Numbered from the stretch's first letter, positions 46,580 through 58,040 are shown. The stretch: DNA of 64,000 bases from Vigna angularis (GCF_016808095.1 NC_068972.1:24296289-24360288), one strand, 5' to 3'. Notes: a model not told the origin generated them from the letters alone. Numbers and translations: made by a program.

Positions 46580-48470
46580 TGAAAAACACTAGAAGGGAAG
46601 GGGGAGGGGTTGAATAATGTTAATAGAAAAATCTTTTCCCAACCCTTTTGGTATAACACGTTCGTCGAGTATTAGATTTGTCAAATAAGTATTTAAACGC
46701 TCGACCTTGTAAATGATTGTGAAAGATAGTTTCCTTTTTACGTGCTATTCAGAATATACACTACAGGGTTTATAATAACTTCCTTAGTTAAATGAGAATT
46801 GTTTAGTGCGGAATTTACTTGTATGTAGAAATAAAATGAAGCTACAGGTTTTAATAAGAGAAGCGTTTAGACAAAAGTGAACAATAATTGCCTAGATATT
46901 TTTATACTGGTTCACTCTAACTGAGCTACATCTAGTCTCCTCTATCCATAGAGGGTTCCTTAGTTATCAACAAGATTACAACTGAGTATTCTCATCACTC
47001 CTAGTATTCTCAGTCAACGAATGACCTTCTGTTACTCTAGACTGGATGAGTATTTGCACCACACCTGGTATCTTCAATCAATAACCTCCCGTTACCCTAG
47101 ACTTGATGAGTATAAGCACCACTCCTGATATCCCTGATCAGCGAATAACCTTCTGTTACCCTAGATTAGTTGAGTATTTGCACCACTCCTGGTACTAGAC
47201 AACACTGTCTAGATTTTCTTAACTCCACTAAGTTCAAGAAGTGTTTTAATTCTCTTTAGAATTGTAATCAATGATTACTTACAAGTCATTTAGATTATTA
47301 CTCTCGTAGAGAGGATATGTGTACAATACACTACAGTCTAAACACTTGCAAGTGTTTTTCTCTATTCTCTTTTCCTCTCTTTCTTACAACAATAAGAAAA
47401 CTTATAAAATGAAGTTCGAGAGTATTACTTAACTTCTTTTTCTTCTCATATATTCTCTTTTGCTTGAGCTCTTCTATGCTTCTCTTTTGAAAACTTTTCT
47501 CAGATGAATATTTTTGTTGTATGTTATCCTTTTGATTCTTTCTTTGAGTGTTCTTCTATTTAAAGGCTCTTGGACAAATATCCACTAGAGTGAGCTCTTA
47601 GCCTTGATTCTTGTGTCGTCTCTTTCTTCATGTACACCAGTCATTGTTTAAAGTCAACTTGTCAGAGTAAGCTTGCTTTTTTAGTGCTTTGGTTGAAGTA
47701 GGTTGTACTTTCTTTTAGACATTACTTCTCTAGTGAAGAACATTCCGTGAATATCTCTTTTGTCTCTAATGTCCATTTATGATATTTTGAAGAAAGTATG
47801 TGGATGCGTGTAGAGTAGGTTATCTGCAAAGAATATAGTAGATTGTGCATGCAATAGATATGTCTTATATGTTGTTACTTTTGTTGTTTTTAATGTCATT
47901 TAATGCTTTCTCAGAATAACAAAGTGTGTTTCATTTTCTACCGTTAATGTAGCGTTTGACAATTAAGTTTTTCTTCTAAAGATACCAAGCGTTGAGAAAG
48001 AACTTCATTGTTGGACGAAGTAAAACTTTTTGCTCATGGTATCATCTAGACTGATGTAAACTCTTTTCGTGATTTTTCCTTTTTAGAGCAAGAGCATTTA
48101 GCAAGTTATGTTTTCTTTTATGTTTTAGGTTTAAGCTTTTTAGGGTGTTTTTGTCAAAGACATGGTCTTGACACTTTTTCTATTTTCCTGAGAGTTCAAC
48201 TGAATAGCACTTGGGTACAATATAGCTTACGTGTATAGCATAACTCTCTTAGATGCTTTGACTTTTAGTCGTTTAACATTGCGCCTGGGTACTTGACTTG
48301 GGTGTTTTTGTGTTTCCTACAATCCTAAGTGTTTCTCTAAGGCTTTTGTATCATTGGAAATTTTGAACCTAATGTTTATGTTTCTACCTATGGTATTTTT
48401 AGATTCTTATTTCGTTTAATGTTATTTGATTAAACTTCAAAACATGAGAGCGTTTAGATGTATAGACAAT
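46580..48470 (+). repeat. Copia LTR family C, plus copy
   Basis: Starts TGAAAAACACTAGAAGG and has an inverse copy at 54126-54624 plus 57001-58040 (whose start reads TGAAAAACACTATAAGGG on minus). Shared segments include CTCTATCCATAGAGGG, the ~64-bp tandem at 46975-47215 and the GATACCAAGCGTTGAG area. The final 280 bp matches 31000-31470. No gag follows directly; it abuts the 320-bp tandem. Confidence 0.75.
46975..47215. repeat. ~64-bp tandem repeat in LTR C (plus copy)
   Basis: Three to four units with AACCTTCTGTTACCCTAGA, GAGTATTTGCACCACTCC and TGGTATC words; its inverse counterpart is at 57495-57750. Confidence 0.8.
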
Positions 48471-48479
48471 TTTGTCTTA

Positions 48480-49228
48480 ACAGATATCTTTTCATCATAA
48501 AAAACTATGAGTTGTTGAGCTTCCTCTCTCTTCTAATTCAAGTATTTCACCATTTTGTCGAGATGTTTTTTTCATATTTGTAAATAAGGTTGTCTGACTT
48601 TATCTTTCCAGTGTCTGCTTCCTTTCTTCTTTGGATTCCTTTGAAGGTTGTTGGTTCTTTCATTTTCTATTGCGATCTGGATCATTTCCTCAAGTTTTGT
48701 TAAGAACTCACCCATTAAGGTTAGCTCTGATACCAACTAAAATCACAGGAAAACACTAAAAAGAGAGGGTGAGGGGGGTGGAATAATGTTTTATCTTAAC
48801 ATATATCTTTTCATCATAAAAAACTATGAGTTGTTGAGCTTCCTCTCTCTTCTAATTCATGTATTTCACCATTTTGTTGAGATGTTTCTTTCATATCTGT
48901 AAATAAGGTTGTCTGACTTTATCTTTCCAATGTCTACTTCCTTTCTTCTTTGGATTCCTTTGAAGGTTGTTGGTTCTTTCATTTTCTATTGCGATCTATA
49001 TCATTTCCTCAAGTTTTGTTAAGAACTAACCCATTAAGGTTAGCTCTAATACCAACTAAAATCACAGGAAAACACTAAAAAGGGAGGGTTGGAGGGGTTT
49101 GAATAATGTTTTATCTTAAGAAATATCTTTTGATCATAAAAAACTATGAGTTGTTGAGCTTCCTTTCTTTTCTAATTCAGGTATTTCACCATTTTGTCGA
49201 GATGTTTCTTTCATATCTGTAAATAGCA
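48480..49228 (-). repeat. 320-bp tandem duplication of an LTR/PBS/leader junction (2.3 copies)
   Basis: CTATGAGTTGTTGAGCTTCC recurs at about 48505, 48824 and 49144, a 319-320 bp period. On minus each full unit contains LTR-end text (AGTGTTTTCCTGTGATTTTAG), a PBS (TTGGTATCAGAGC, or a one-base variant) and a ~250-bp leader. It is therefore a tandem array of a retrotransposon 5' junction rather than of an LTR. Confidence 0.88.
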
Positions 49229-49795
49229 TAGATTCCCTTTTCACTCACAGAGAGCTTCCCTTAGGCACACAACTCTAATACTCTAAAAATGAAAAGTTAT
49301 TGTCTAAGAGCTGTGAAGACCTCTATTTATAAGCCCAGGTTCGTGCAGGGTCAAAAACTGAAAAGACATCTCCCAACTGCTAGTGATAATCGATTATCAT
49401 AAGTGATAATCGATTATTTGTGTTCGTTATGGGGTTTTCAAAAAAGTGATAATCGATTATCCTGGGGAATAGTTGATTATTTGCGCGACTTGGGCAATAC
49501 TGACTCAGACTGGAATAATCGATTATCCTGAGCAATAATCGATTATTTGCACGAGCAACTCTTTTCCAAACAGGCTCGTAATAATCGATTATTATACCAA
49601 ATAATCGATTATCTGCGCAAAGACTCTCTAAACAGGAAAACTCCTAAGAGTTCTTACATTAACAAAGTAATTCCTATATAATTAATTCTACAAAATGCTT
49701 TTAAATAAATACAACAAAAGTCTTCACGTTCTTCATCTTGTTAGCATCATCAAAACCATAAATCTTTAAGACACCAATGCTCCTCATTGGTAACA
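49229..49795 (-). repeat. Truncated 3' LTR of copia family B
   Basis: Matches 52430-52908. Its minus-strand start TGTTACCAATGAGG lies right after the PPT AAAAAGGGGGAGAT (49796-49809). Its other end is cut where the 320-bp tandem stops. It carries four pairs of ATAATCGATTAT palindromes. Confidence 0.88.
49384..49613. repeat. Paired ATAATCGATTAT palindromes in 3' LTR B
   Basis: Four pairs of a 12-14 bp palindrome, typically GATAATCGATTATC then AATAATCGATTATT. The members of a pair are separated by about 8-10 bp and the pairs by about 60 bp; one member is decayed (ATAGTTGATTAT). The same arrangement occurs in the other LTR. Confidence 0.92.
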
Positions 49796-50321
49796 ATCTC
49801 CCCCTTTTTGATGATGATAAAAAAATCTCTTGATTAAAAACATGTTAGTAATAACTATACTAATTGGAATTTTTCTCCCCTTTTTTATCATAAGCAAAAA
49901 GTAAAAATAAATACTCCCCCTCAAATGTTGCTCCTCCTCGACAAAAGAATAGATGCAATTCAAATATTATAAAATTGTTGAATACCAGATGTCATTCAAA
50001 TATTATAAGGAAAAAAGAGTAATTGATGTAGAGCAGAGATAAATAACAAGATATCAAACAAACTCATATATCTCCCCCTTAAATAGGTACCAATTATGAC
50101 ATAAGATGTTAATACAAAATAGATTTCCCCATTTTTTATCATAATCAAAAAAACATCTAATCTTTATGCTCCCCCTAAATTAGTTAACTTAAAAAGAATT
50201 TGGGTCCTTTTAATTAATTAAACATTACTCCCTTAAAAGTAATATTCCCTTTAAAATTAAAAACAGATTCCCCAAAAAAAATTTTAAAAAAAGTTTTTTT
50301 TTTTTTACATTTTAACTTAAG

Positions 50322-50429
50322 ATAATCGATTATCACTTTAAATAATCGATTATTTGCAAGCCAAATTTGTACGTTAGAGTGAAAATGACCTTGATAATCG
50401 ATTATCATCCCTTGGTAATCGATTATTTA
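50322..50429. repeat. Two palindrome pairs in internal region of copia B
   Basis: GATAATCGATTATC with AATAATCGATTATT, and GATAATCGATTATC with a decayed GGTAATCGATTATT. They lie between gag and the PPT, outside the LTRs. Confidence 0.9.
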
Positions 50430-50631
50430 CGTTAATTTCTGAAAAATGCAATTTTGGGCCAAGTTTTCAACCTAAGTCACATCTAGCATTCATAAATTAT
50501 TTTCAAAGCTCTTAAAAATTACCCGGATACCATAGAGCCTTCTTTTCCTTTTGGAAAATTAACCTGCAAAACAAAACAATAGAGTTTTGGTCCCCATAAT
50601 CTCATTTGGGTCCTTTGAGGTTAAAGGCAAA

Positions 50632-51874
50632 TTATTTTATAACAGGAATCCAAGCATATTTTCCATTAGGAACATCAAAATCTTTTATTCTACATTTGTT
50701 AGAAGTGTGTCCCTTTTTCATACAGTAAAAACATGTGACAACATTTGAATTTTTGTAACAGACAGATCCTTTTTCAACCCATACCCTACGGGTTCTTTTA
50801 ATTTGGTTCTTACTTTTAAGAACACTTTTATTTTTATAAACTTTTTTAACAAGTATAGGCATTTCAACATTATTATTTGTAGTTTCCACTTCAAGAAGAT
50901 TTTCAACAATATCAGTATCAAGCGTATGACTCTTACATGAAAGACATTCAACAGGATGTTCAATATTTGCAGACTCTTTCATTTCTAAATTGCAGATTTT
51001 ATTTCTCAAAATTACTTCCTCATCTAATGCCTTCTCTTATTTAATTCGCAATTCTTTAAATTCCTTTTTCAAATTTTTATGAGCAACATTCAATTTTTCA
51101 GTTTCATCAACTAATTCAAGAAAAGCTTTTTGCAAATCAAATTCACTAGTTTCAGAATTAGAACAACTTATTTGGCTTGTAGTATCATCAGTATTTATCG
51201 TCAAACACAAGTTTGCTTCTTCATCAGAATCACTTGAGCTACTTGAGTCATTATCAACCCAAGCAATGTGGACCTTCTTCTTTTTGTAAATTTTCTTTAT
51301 AATTGGAGTAACGACTTTTACATGGCCTCTTTCACCACATCCATAACATTTATAGCTTGATGAGAAGCCTTGATTGTCCTTCTTTTTCTTCAAGAATTTT
51401 CTTCTAGATGATTCACTATTGACCATCAAGCATAAATTTTCTTGCTCATTAGAATCGCTTGAGCTTGAGGAGTTTGATGTAGAGCATGAATCAAAAAATG
51501 TCAACTTATCCACATCTGTGACTTTATCATGGGTGACTCTTAAATTCCCACATTTCCTGAGCACTTTCATAAACAGAAACTTTGCAAAAATCAAGGGTTA
51601 CTACAGATAAAATTATATTTCTAGCCCTAACATCATATTGTGCCATTCTGTTTTCATACATAGTCCACTATAAAAATGGTTTTTCTACCTGCATATCATT
51701 TACAAAAATAGTGGGAACAATTGGTCCATTCAAAACAACTTCCCAAATACCCCTGTCAATAGACTCCAAAAATATTTGCATTCTTATTTTCCAAAAAGCA
51801 TAATTAGTCCCTGTAAACAAAGGAGTTCTATCAATAGAAGCACCATAAGCATAAACTTGGTTATGACCGCCCAT
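50632..51874 (-). pseudogene. Copia (SIRE-like) gag with internal deletion, family B
   Basis: Starts RTPLFTGTNYAFWKIRMQIF (51874 onward). One stop follows, then YENRMAQYDVRARNII and ESAQEMW, where the middle of the UBN2 domain is lost. A Ser-rich spacer leads to the knuckle CYGCGERGHVKVV, whose last Cys is gone. Acidic and coiled-coil segments (DLQKAFLELVDETEKL) come next, then a second, intact knuckle CFYCMKKGHTSNKC and the end FDVPNGKYAWIPVIK-stop at 50632. SIRE-lineage gags have this two-knuckle plan with a long acidic spacer. It stops just before the protease would begin. At least three breaks are present. Confidence 0.88.
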
Positions 51875-51906
51875 TTTCGAAAAAATTGAAAAACTATCAA
51901 AGCAAG

Positions 51907-51918
51907 CTCTGATACCAA
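51907..51918 (-). other. tRNA-iMet primer-binding site of copia B
   Basis: On minus TGGTATCAGAGC, a perfect 12-base match to the common plant PBS, lies two bases after the LTR terminus AACCAACA. Confidence 0.92.
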
Positions 51919-51920
51919 TT

Positions 51921-52908
51921 GTTGGTTAAAACAACTGGCATCGTCGAGTCGCGCAGCGGAATAAAATAGCGAAAAGCGTGTTACGGTCAAAAGTCAAGTT
52001 AAAATAGCCGGTTTCAAAAATTGATTTTCTTAGTGAACTTTTATCAAACAATTGATGTCCTAAGAGTTTAAAGAGTGTAGAGTTCAAGAAAATCAACACA
52101 TAAATTTTATCCTGGTTCAAATCAAAAGATTCTACGTCCATTCGTTAATCATTATGAATAGTGATTAACCTTTTTCACTAAAATAATGTTTGTACAGATT
52201 GCAAGATATGAAGTAAAGATTAAGAAACAAGAACACCTTTCGTTCGACAAACGAACGGAAGAACCTTCCTTCGACAAGCGAACCGGAAGAGACAACTCAG
52301 CCAACTTGAAGAGAACCGCTTTGACCTTTGACACACAAAGCGCGAGCTTCTCCTTTTCACAAGACTTGGCAAGAGCACACTATCACTTTGAGAACTTCCT
52401 CAGAAAAACTGTATTCTCAAAATGGCATAGATTCCCTTTTCGCTCACAGAGAGCTTTCCTTAGGCACACAACTTTAATACTCTTAAAAAGAAAAGTTACT
52501 GTCTAAGAGTTGTGAAGACCTCTATTTATAAGCCCAGGTTTGTGCAGGGTCAGAAACTGAAAAGACATCTCTCAACTGCCAGTGATAATCGATTATCATA
52601 AGTGATAATCGATTATTTGTGTCCGTTATGGGGTTTTCAAAAAAGTGATAATCGATTATCCTAAGCAATAATCGATTATTTGCGCGAGCAACTCTTTTCC
52701 AAACAAGCTCGTAATAATCGATTATCTGCGCAAAGACTCTCTAAACAGGAAAACTTCTAAGAGTTCTTACATTAACAAAGTAATTCCTATACAATTAATT
52801 CTACAAAATGCTTTTAAATAAATACAACAAAAGTCTTCACGTTCTTCATCTTGTAGCATCATCAAAACCATAATATCTTCAGGACACAAATTCTCCTCAT
52901 AGGTAACA
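51921..52908 (-). repeat. 5' LTR of copia family B
   Basis: 988 bp, TGTTGG...GGTAACA in plus orientation. It has three palindrome groups (52583-52727) and, inverted, the FAMILY-B text seen at 30420-30945. The minus-strand sequence TATAAATAGAGG (about 52518-52529) is a plausible promoter TATA box. Confidence 0.9.
52583..52727. repeat. Palindrome array in 5' LTR B
   Basis: Two complete pairs and one single ATAATCGATTAT palindrome; one pair fewer than the 3' LTR, apparently by deletion between two palindromes. Confidence 0.9.
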
Positions 52909-54125
52909 TAAACTATGAAGTGACTCCTAGGTCGTCTCTCTAGGACCAACAATTGGTTCAGTCATTAGATCAAACACTTGGTGGGGGGATGTTTTTGGAA
53001 AATTTTGAGTGGTGAAATTAAATAACTAAAAACACGAAATCAAACACTAATTGAAAAAGATTGGTCACTACCTCAATTATACCGTTTCAATCACATATTA
53101 GCAACAAATACCCACTTCTCTAACCTCTAATCCAACAAAAGTTAACCAATTAAGCGAAGACTAACCATGTTTTCATAAAATCGAATTAAGCAAACGCAAT
53201 GCTCACATTCAATCAATTATCCACCATACAGTCCAATCGACTAAGTGAATATTAAACACCAATCAAGCAACTGAGCGTATACCCAATTGCTAATGCACAA
53301 ACAAATTTAATATCAACCAAGCCAGAGTAGCATAAACACAATTACGGTTCAGAATTCTCATGGAAATTATGCAATTTCACTAATGACCAACCAACCAAAC
53401 ATAACTCAAAAAGCAAAACGAAGTGGAATTTGAGAGCATTACAACAAGGAAAACGTAACAGCAGAAAACACAATTGAAAACGAAATTCAAAACATAAAAC
53501 TAACTTCAAAAGCTGGAACGAAATTTGCAATGAAAGCATGAAACGGTACTGAAACGAAATTGAATGCAGGAAAAGAAACTGGAAACGAAATTGAAAGCAA
53601 GTAACAAAACAAAATTGCAATTAAAAATGTAAAATGATTCAATACATAAAGAGAATGAAAGAAAGAACCTAAAACCCCCAAAAGGAGAGGGGGCTGCAAA
53701 AACGCCAAAGCTCCAAAAACGTAAAACGAAAATTGAAAAGAAGAGAGGAAGAGAAGTTCCCAATTCTGATTTTGGGGTTTTAAAGACCCCATTTACAATT
53801 TTGCCCTTCATATGGGCTTCTCCTAAATGTGCCCAAAAATGAGCCCAAAGCTAACCTAGAAATGAAATTAAAAAAGAGATGTTGATGTGGAAAATAATAA
53901 ATGATGTGGCAGTCCTCTTGACGTCCTAATAATAATTCCAAAATTGTCCTGCAAATAATAATTGGAATAGTTAGGCCCAAATAATTCAAATTAATTAAAA
54001 TAAGAACTAATCGTTAAATTAAGCCCAAATAGTGAACATGAGACAATAATGGAGAATTAAACATAATTCGCTAATACAATTCGGTGCAGAAAGCTAAGTG
54101 AATAGTATAAAAGAATCATTCATCA
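52909..54125 (-). mobile_element. 5'-truncated LTR of the TGATGCGG...CATCA family
   Basis: Begins in the shared region (GTGACTCCTAGGTCGTCTCT) about 65 bp inside the LTR and ends AAGAATCATTCATCA. It resembles 15080-17716 and 38439-40775 but lacks most of the GC-rich CTGGAC section. It is cut exactly where copia B LTR begins (52908/52909), so copia B or a recombination removed its end. Confidence 0.7.
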
Positions 54126-54624
54126 CAATGTATCTAACCAAACCCTCTATAAGCCTCAAAAAGATTAAGAAAGAAAAGGATCAATTCTGAACGCTCAAGC
54201 CCTTAAAGGCAATATTCTAAAAATCGTTTACATCATCCTAGATGATACCATATGCTAAATATCCTTACTTCGTCTAACGATGAAGTTCCATCTTAACGCT
54301 TGGTATCTTAGTAAAAGCTTCACTCATAAACATTACCTCAACGGTAGAAAATGGAAAAAAGCACTTTGTTGTTTTGAACAAGCATCAAATGTCATTAAAT
54401 GTTTCACGTTAAAAAATAACAAAAGTAATAAGAGAGAAGAAATATCTATTGCATGCACAATATACTCTATTCTATGCAGATCTTACTACATGCATCCACT
54501 ACTTGATTTGAAATATATCATAAGTGAACATTGGAGACAAAAGAGACATTCACGAAATGTTCTCTTCATAAGAAGAAGAGTCTGAAAGAAAGTAAAACCT
54601 ACTTCAAGCAAAGTAGTGAAAAAG
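54126..54624 (-). repeat. Copia LTR family C, minus copy, part 1
   Basis: Inverse of about 47690-48170 (CGTTTACATCATCCTAGATG, GTTCCATCTTAACGCTTGGT, CTTCAAGCAAAG). It is interrupted at 54625 by a solo LTR and resumes at 57001. Confidence 0.8.
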
Positions 54625-54825
54625 TGTAAGACCCATATAAATAAAATGATTTCTTACCTTAAGTATTTTATTTTGTGGTATTATATAATAAATTATGATG
54701 AAAAACAATGTTGAGAAATATTTAAGGAAGGGAAGAAAATTAAATTAATATTGGTTTCATAGTAAATTTCGAAAAAGGTTGAAAGAGTATTTAAGTATAA
54801 TTGTTTGCGCTATTATACCAGTGGA

Positions 54826-54915
54826 TGGAGCCTGGTTTAGTGGTTGATGTGAGTGTGCATGGGAGGGTGTATGTGCTTGTTCTCAAGTTCAAACCCTCTT
54901 AAGACCAAAAAGGCT
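54826..54915 (+). other. tRNA-like Pol III box pair (possible SINE piece) in solo LTR
   Basis: GGAGCCTGGTTTAGTGGTTG has an A-box-like TGGTTTAGTGG (54833-54843), and AGTTCAAACCC (54886-54896) matches a B box (GTTCAANNC), about 43 bp apart as in tRNA-derived SINEs. There is no clear 3' tail or target duplication; it may equally be original LTR sequence. Confidence 0.35.
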
Positions 54916-54939
54916 CCTAGCTCTTTTTAATTTCCACCG

Positions 54940-55490
54940 ATGTGACCTTGGGGTACCAGAGCGTGATTAAACTTCCAATTTTAATAATTTTACTACAGCT
55001 AGAGCTGAGCATACTAGAGCGTGATTAAATTTTCAATTTTATTAATTTTACTGCAGCTAGCCCTGCTATCCAAAAAATTACGAGTTTGGTGTCCAAAGAA
55101 AGATAGTCCAAAAATTTCTAGCAATAACCAACTCAATTGGAGTTTGATAGAGAGAGTAATGAGCAAAATGGTCATCAAAGGTCAAAGCTGAGCATACCAG
55201 AGCGTCATTAAATTTTCAATTTTATTAATTTTACTGCAGCTAGCCCTGCTATCCAAAAAATTACGAGTTTGGTGTCCAAAGAAAGATGTGTGAGTCTAAT
55301 TTCCAGCAAAGCAATAATAAACTCAATTGGAGTTTGGTAGAGAGAGTAATGAACAAAACAATCAACAAAGGTCAAAGCTGAGAATACCAGAGCAAGATTA
55401 AATTTCTGATTTTAATAATTTTACTGCAGCTAGCCCTGTTGTCCAAAATTTCGAGTTTGGTGTCCAAAGAAATATTTTTGAGTCTAGTTT
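54940..55490. repeat. ~185-bp tandem repeat x3 in chromovirus solo LTR
   Basis: AGCTGAGCATACCAGAGCG starts units at about 55005, 55188 and 55374; each unit carries TTTTACTGCAGCTAGCCCTG and GAGTTTGGTGTCCAAAGAAA. Confidence 0.88.
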
Positions 55491-57000
55491 CCAATAAAAA
55501 AAAGAAATCAACTCATTTGGAGTTATGTACAAAGATTTATGAGTAAAATAACAAGCAAAAGTCAGTGTGGACAGCATTCAATTTTACTCGTTGGGAGCAC
55601 TTATCTACACTCTTTAACCAAGAGTGTGGGAAGAGGGTATTGAGAATTCTCTTCCATTGTTGGAAGAGGAAAGAATGAGTTATGAGAATGAGAGGAGTGA
55701 AAGAGATGTTTGGTGAGTTGGGGTACATGTGTTTGATGAAAAACAGTGAAGAAGAATGAAAGTTTGATGTCTTGGGTAGAAGAAGAACACGATGGAAGAA
55801 GAATAGAAGTGGAAGATGGAGATGGGCATGGCTTGGTTGATGTAAAAGTGGCAAAGAAAAAGAAAGGTGCTGGAAGAGGACCAAAGACCGTGAAGGAAGA
55901 AGCTTGGGATGGTCTTTGAAAGCAAAGAAAAAATGAAGGAATGGTGGGTTACATAAATGGTGTTGGTGCAAGAGAGAAGAATGAAATGAAATTTAAAAAG
56001 GTAGAAGTAAGGCGTGGTTGAAAAGTCAAAAGAGAAGAAAATGGAAGTGTGAAATTAATAATTTCAGAGGGGTGCGGCAGTAGGATAAATAATTAAATTA
56101 AGTTATTTAATTATTTTTTAGTCAATGAATTTAGTTGACTTTATATATGATGGTGATGGTTGTGATGGTAAAATTGTGAGAGCAAGCGTTCTGTCATTTC
56201 CTTATAATTTTGTTGAATCGATGGTGTTCGTATTGCGATACGATAGTGTGTTGAGTCTCTGTGGAGACTAAGATTCGAGTGTCACCCTTTCCTCGTGCGC
56301 GGGGACTAGAGAGGGTTGGATGTCTCGCCTAATGACTTCGGCTCGTGTGAGTATAGTGCTCGGTGGGTGCGCCTAACCGAAGTTTTTACTCGTAATTCCT
56401 TGAGGAGTCGGGGAGATAGGTCTGAAGTTGCGATGGAAGACGACTCGAATTGCCCTGTTTTGTGAAACAGGTTTGGTACGACAAAATTAAAGGAAACAAC
56501 AAAAGCTTGAGTAAATGATTGAGTCGTGAGTTTAATACTATGATGTATTATAATATTGTGACTTTAATAGTCTGAGTGGTGATGATCTGAGTTATGAGTT
56601 GAATAATGCGTTGTAATGTAAGGTTGTGACTAGGATAATCTAAGTTGTGATATTTTGATATTGAAATTATATGCTATGTTAGGTTCTTTGTTACTCACCC
56701 TGAAATGTTGTGGTTGTGGTTTCCACCAACGATGATCGTACTTGTACGGGAGTAGATGGCGTTGCAGATGAGGCAGAGATGAAGTAGCACGACGAGAGTT
56801 ATGGGAAATACTATGGGGGACTTATCATGTTTAAAAGTAATTTTATGTCTTTGAATAATAAATTTGATATTTGTAAGGTTTTAACCTTATGTTGTAAGAT
56901 ACTTAGACTTATGATGGTTTAGTTCCGCGATGTTAAAAAAAAACTGGCGTAAAATTTCGGATTTGTTATTTTCTAGTGGCACTCCGTAAGGGGTGTTACA

Positions 57001-58040
57001 AAAAGCATGTCTGCTTCTACAAGTTGACTTTAACCAACTGTTTGTTTCGCAAGAAAGAGAAGACACAAGATTCAAGGTCAAGATCTCAGTCTAATAGGTC
57101 TCTTTTCGAGAGCCTTTAAATAAAAGATCACTCAAAGGAAGAATCAAACAGACAAAAACTTACAATGAAAATATTTTTCCTATGAAAAGCATTCAAGAGA
57201 AAAGCATGGAAAAACTCAAGAAAAAGAAAATATCTGAGCAAGAAAGAAAGAAGAATAGTCAAGCAACACTCTCGAACTTCATTGTAATTTTTGCTTACTG
57301 TTGTAAGAAGATAGAAAAAGAGAAAAGAGAGAAACACTCAATGAGTCTCTAGACTGTATTGTATTGTACACATATCCTCTATACGAGAGTAATAGTCTAT
57401 ACGACTTGTAAGCAATCACTGATTGCAGTTCTCAACATAATTAAAACATTTCTTATTGAAACTCTGAGGAGTTGAGGAAATCTAGGTAGCGTATCAAAGG
57501 ATACCAGGATTGTCTAGTACCAAGATTGTTTAGTACCAGGAGTGGTGCAAATACTTAACTGGTCTAGGGTAACAAAAGGTTATTCGCTGACCAAGGATAC
57601 CAAGAGTGATGCGAATACTCAACTGGTCTAGGGTAACGAAAGGTTATTTGCTGATGAGGATACCAGGAGTGATGCGAATACTCAATTGGTCTAGGATAAC
57701 AAAAGGTTATTCGTTGACCAGGGATACCAGGAGTGGTAAGAATACTCAGTTGTAATCTTGTAAAATATTATAGTGGAACCCTCTATGGATAGAGGAGAGT
57801 GGATGTAGCTCAGTTGGAGTGAACCAATATAAAATTATCTGTGCATTTATTATTTACCTTTTTCCTAAACACTTCTCTTATAAAACCTGCAGTTGTATTT
57901 TAGTTTTATAAAACAAGAATCTTCCTATACTAAACGATTGTTCTTTAACTAAGGAAGTTCTTACAAACTCTATAATACATACATATATATATTCTGAATC
58001 TTCCATTAACACCATTCAACCTCCCTTATAGTGTTTTTCA
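57001..58040 (-). repeat. Copia LTR family C, minus copy, part 2
   Basis: Continues the inverse of 46580-47690 to the LTR terminus ATAGTGTTTTTCA at 58040. It contains the ~64-bp tandem (57495-57750), with units bearing GGTCTAGGGTAAC, GGTTATTCGCTGACCA and GATACCAGGAGTG. Confidence 0.82.

Larger units (their letters stand above)
49229..52908 (-). mobile_element. Gag-only SIRE-like copia element (family B)
   Basis: Minus-strand order: 5' LTR 51921-52908, PBS 51907-51918, gag 51874-50632, about 0.8 kb of non-coding internal DNA, PPT 49796-49809 and a truncated 3' LTR 49229-49795. Protease, integrase and RT are entirely absent. The internal region is about 2.1 kb compared with several kb in a full copia element. 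It could move only with proteins from a related element, and its own gag is broken. Confidence 0.85.
54625..57000 (+). mobile_element. Chromovirus-type solo LTR, 5-bp TSD AAAAG
   Basis: 2376 bp starting TGTAAGACCCATATAAATAA and ending GTAAGGGGTGTTACA, flanked by AAAAG at 54620-54624 and 57001-57005. The ends are those of the Tekay-like LTR at 14826-26159, but the body is a different family. Removal restores the family C LTR reading (AAGTAGTGAAAAAG/CATGTCTGC compared with 47660-47690 inverted). Open frames up to 144 codons on minus (55537-55971) have no domain. Confidence 0.92.

Noticed and set aside
46975..47215. CRISPR-like regular repeats (also 57495-57750, 58205-58345)
   Set aside because: Head-to-tail imperfect tandem units without unique spacers, inside plant LTRs.
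53342..53811. Overlapping Phe-rich frames of 92-101 codons on minus
   Set aside because: Located in a truncated LTR; A-rich plus strand makes stop-poor Phe/Leu frames on minus.
55537..55971. 144-codon minus frame in the chromovirus solo LTR
   Set aside because: His/Ser/Phe-rich from purine-rich LTR DNA, no domain, no start context or splice partner.
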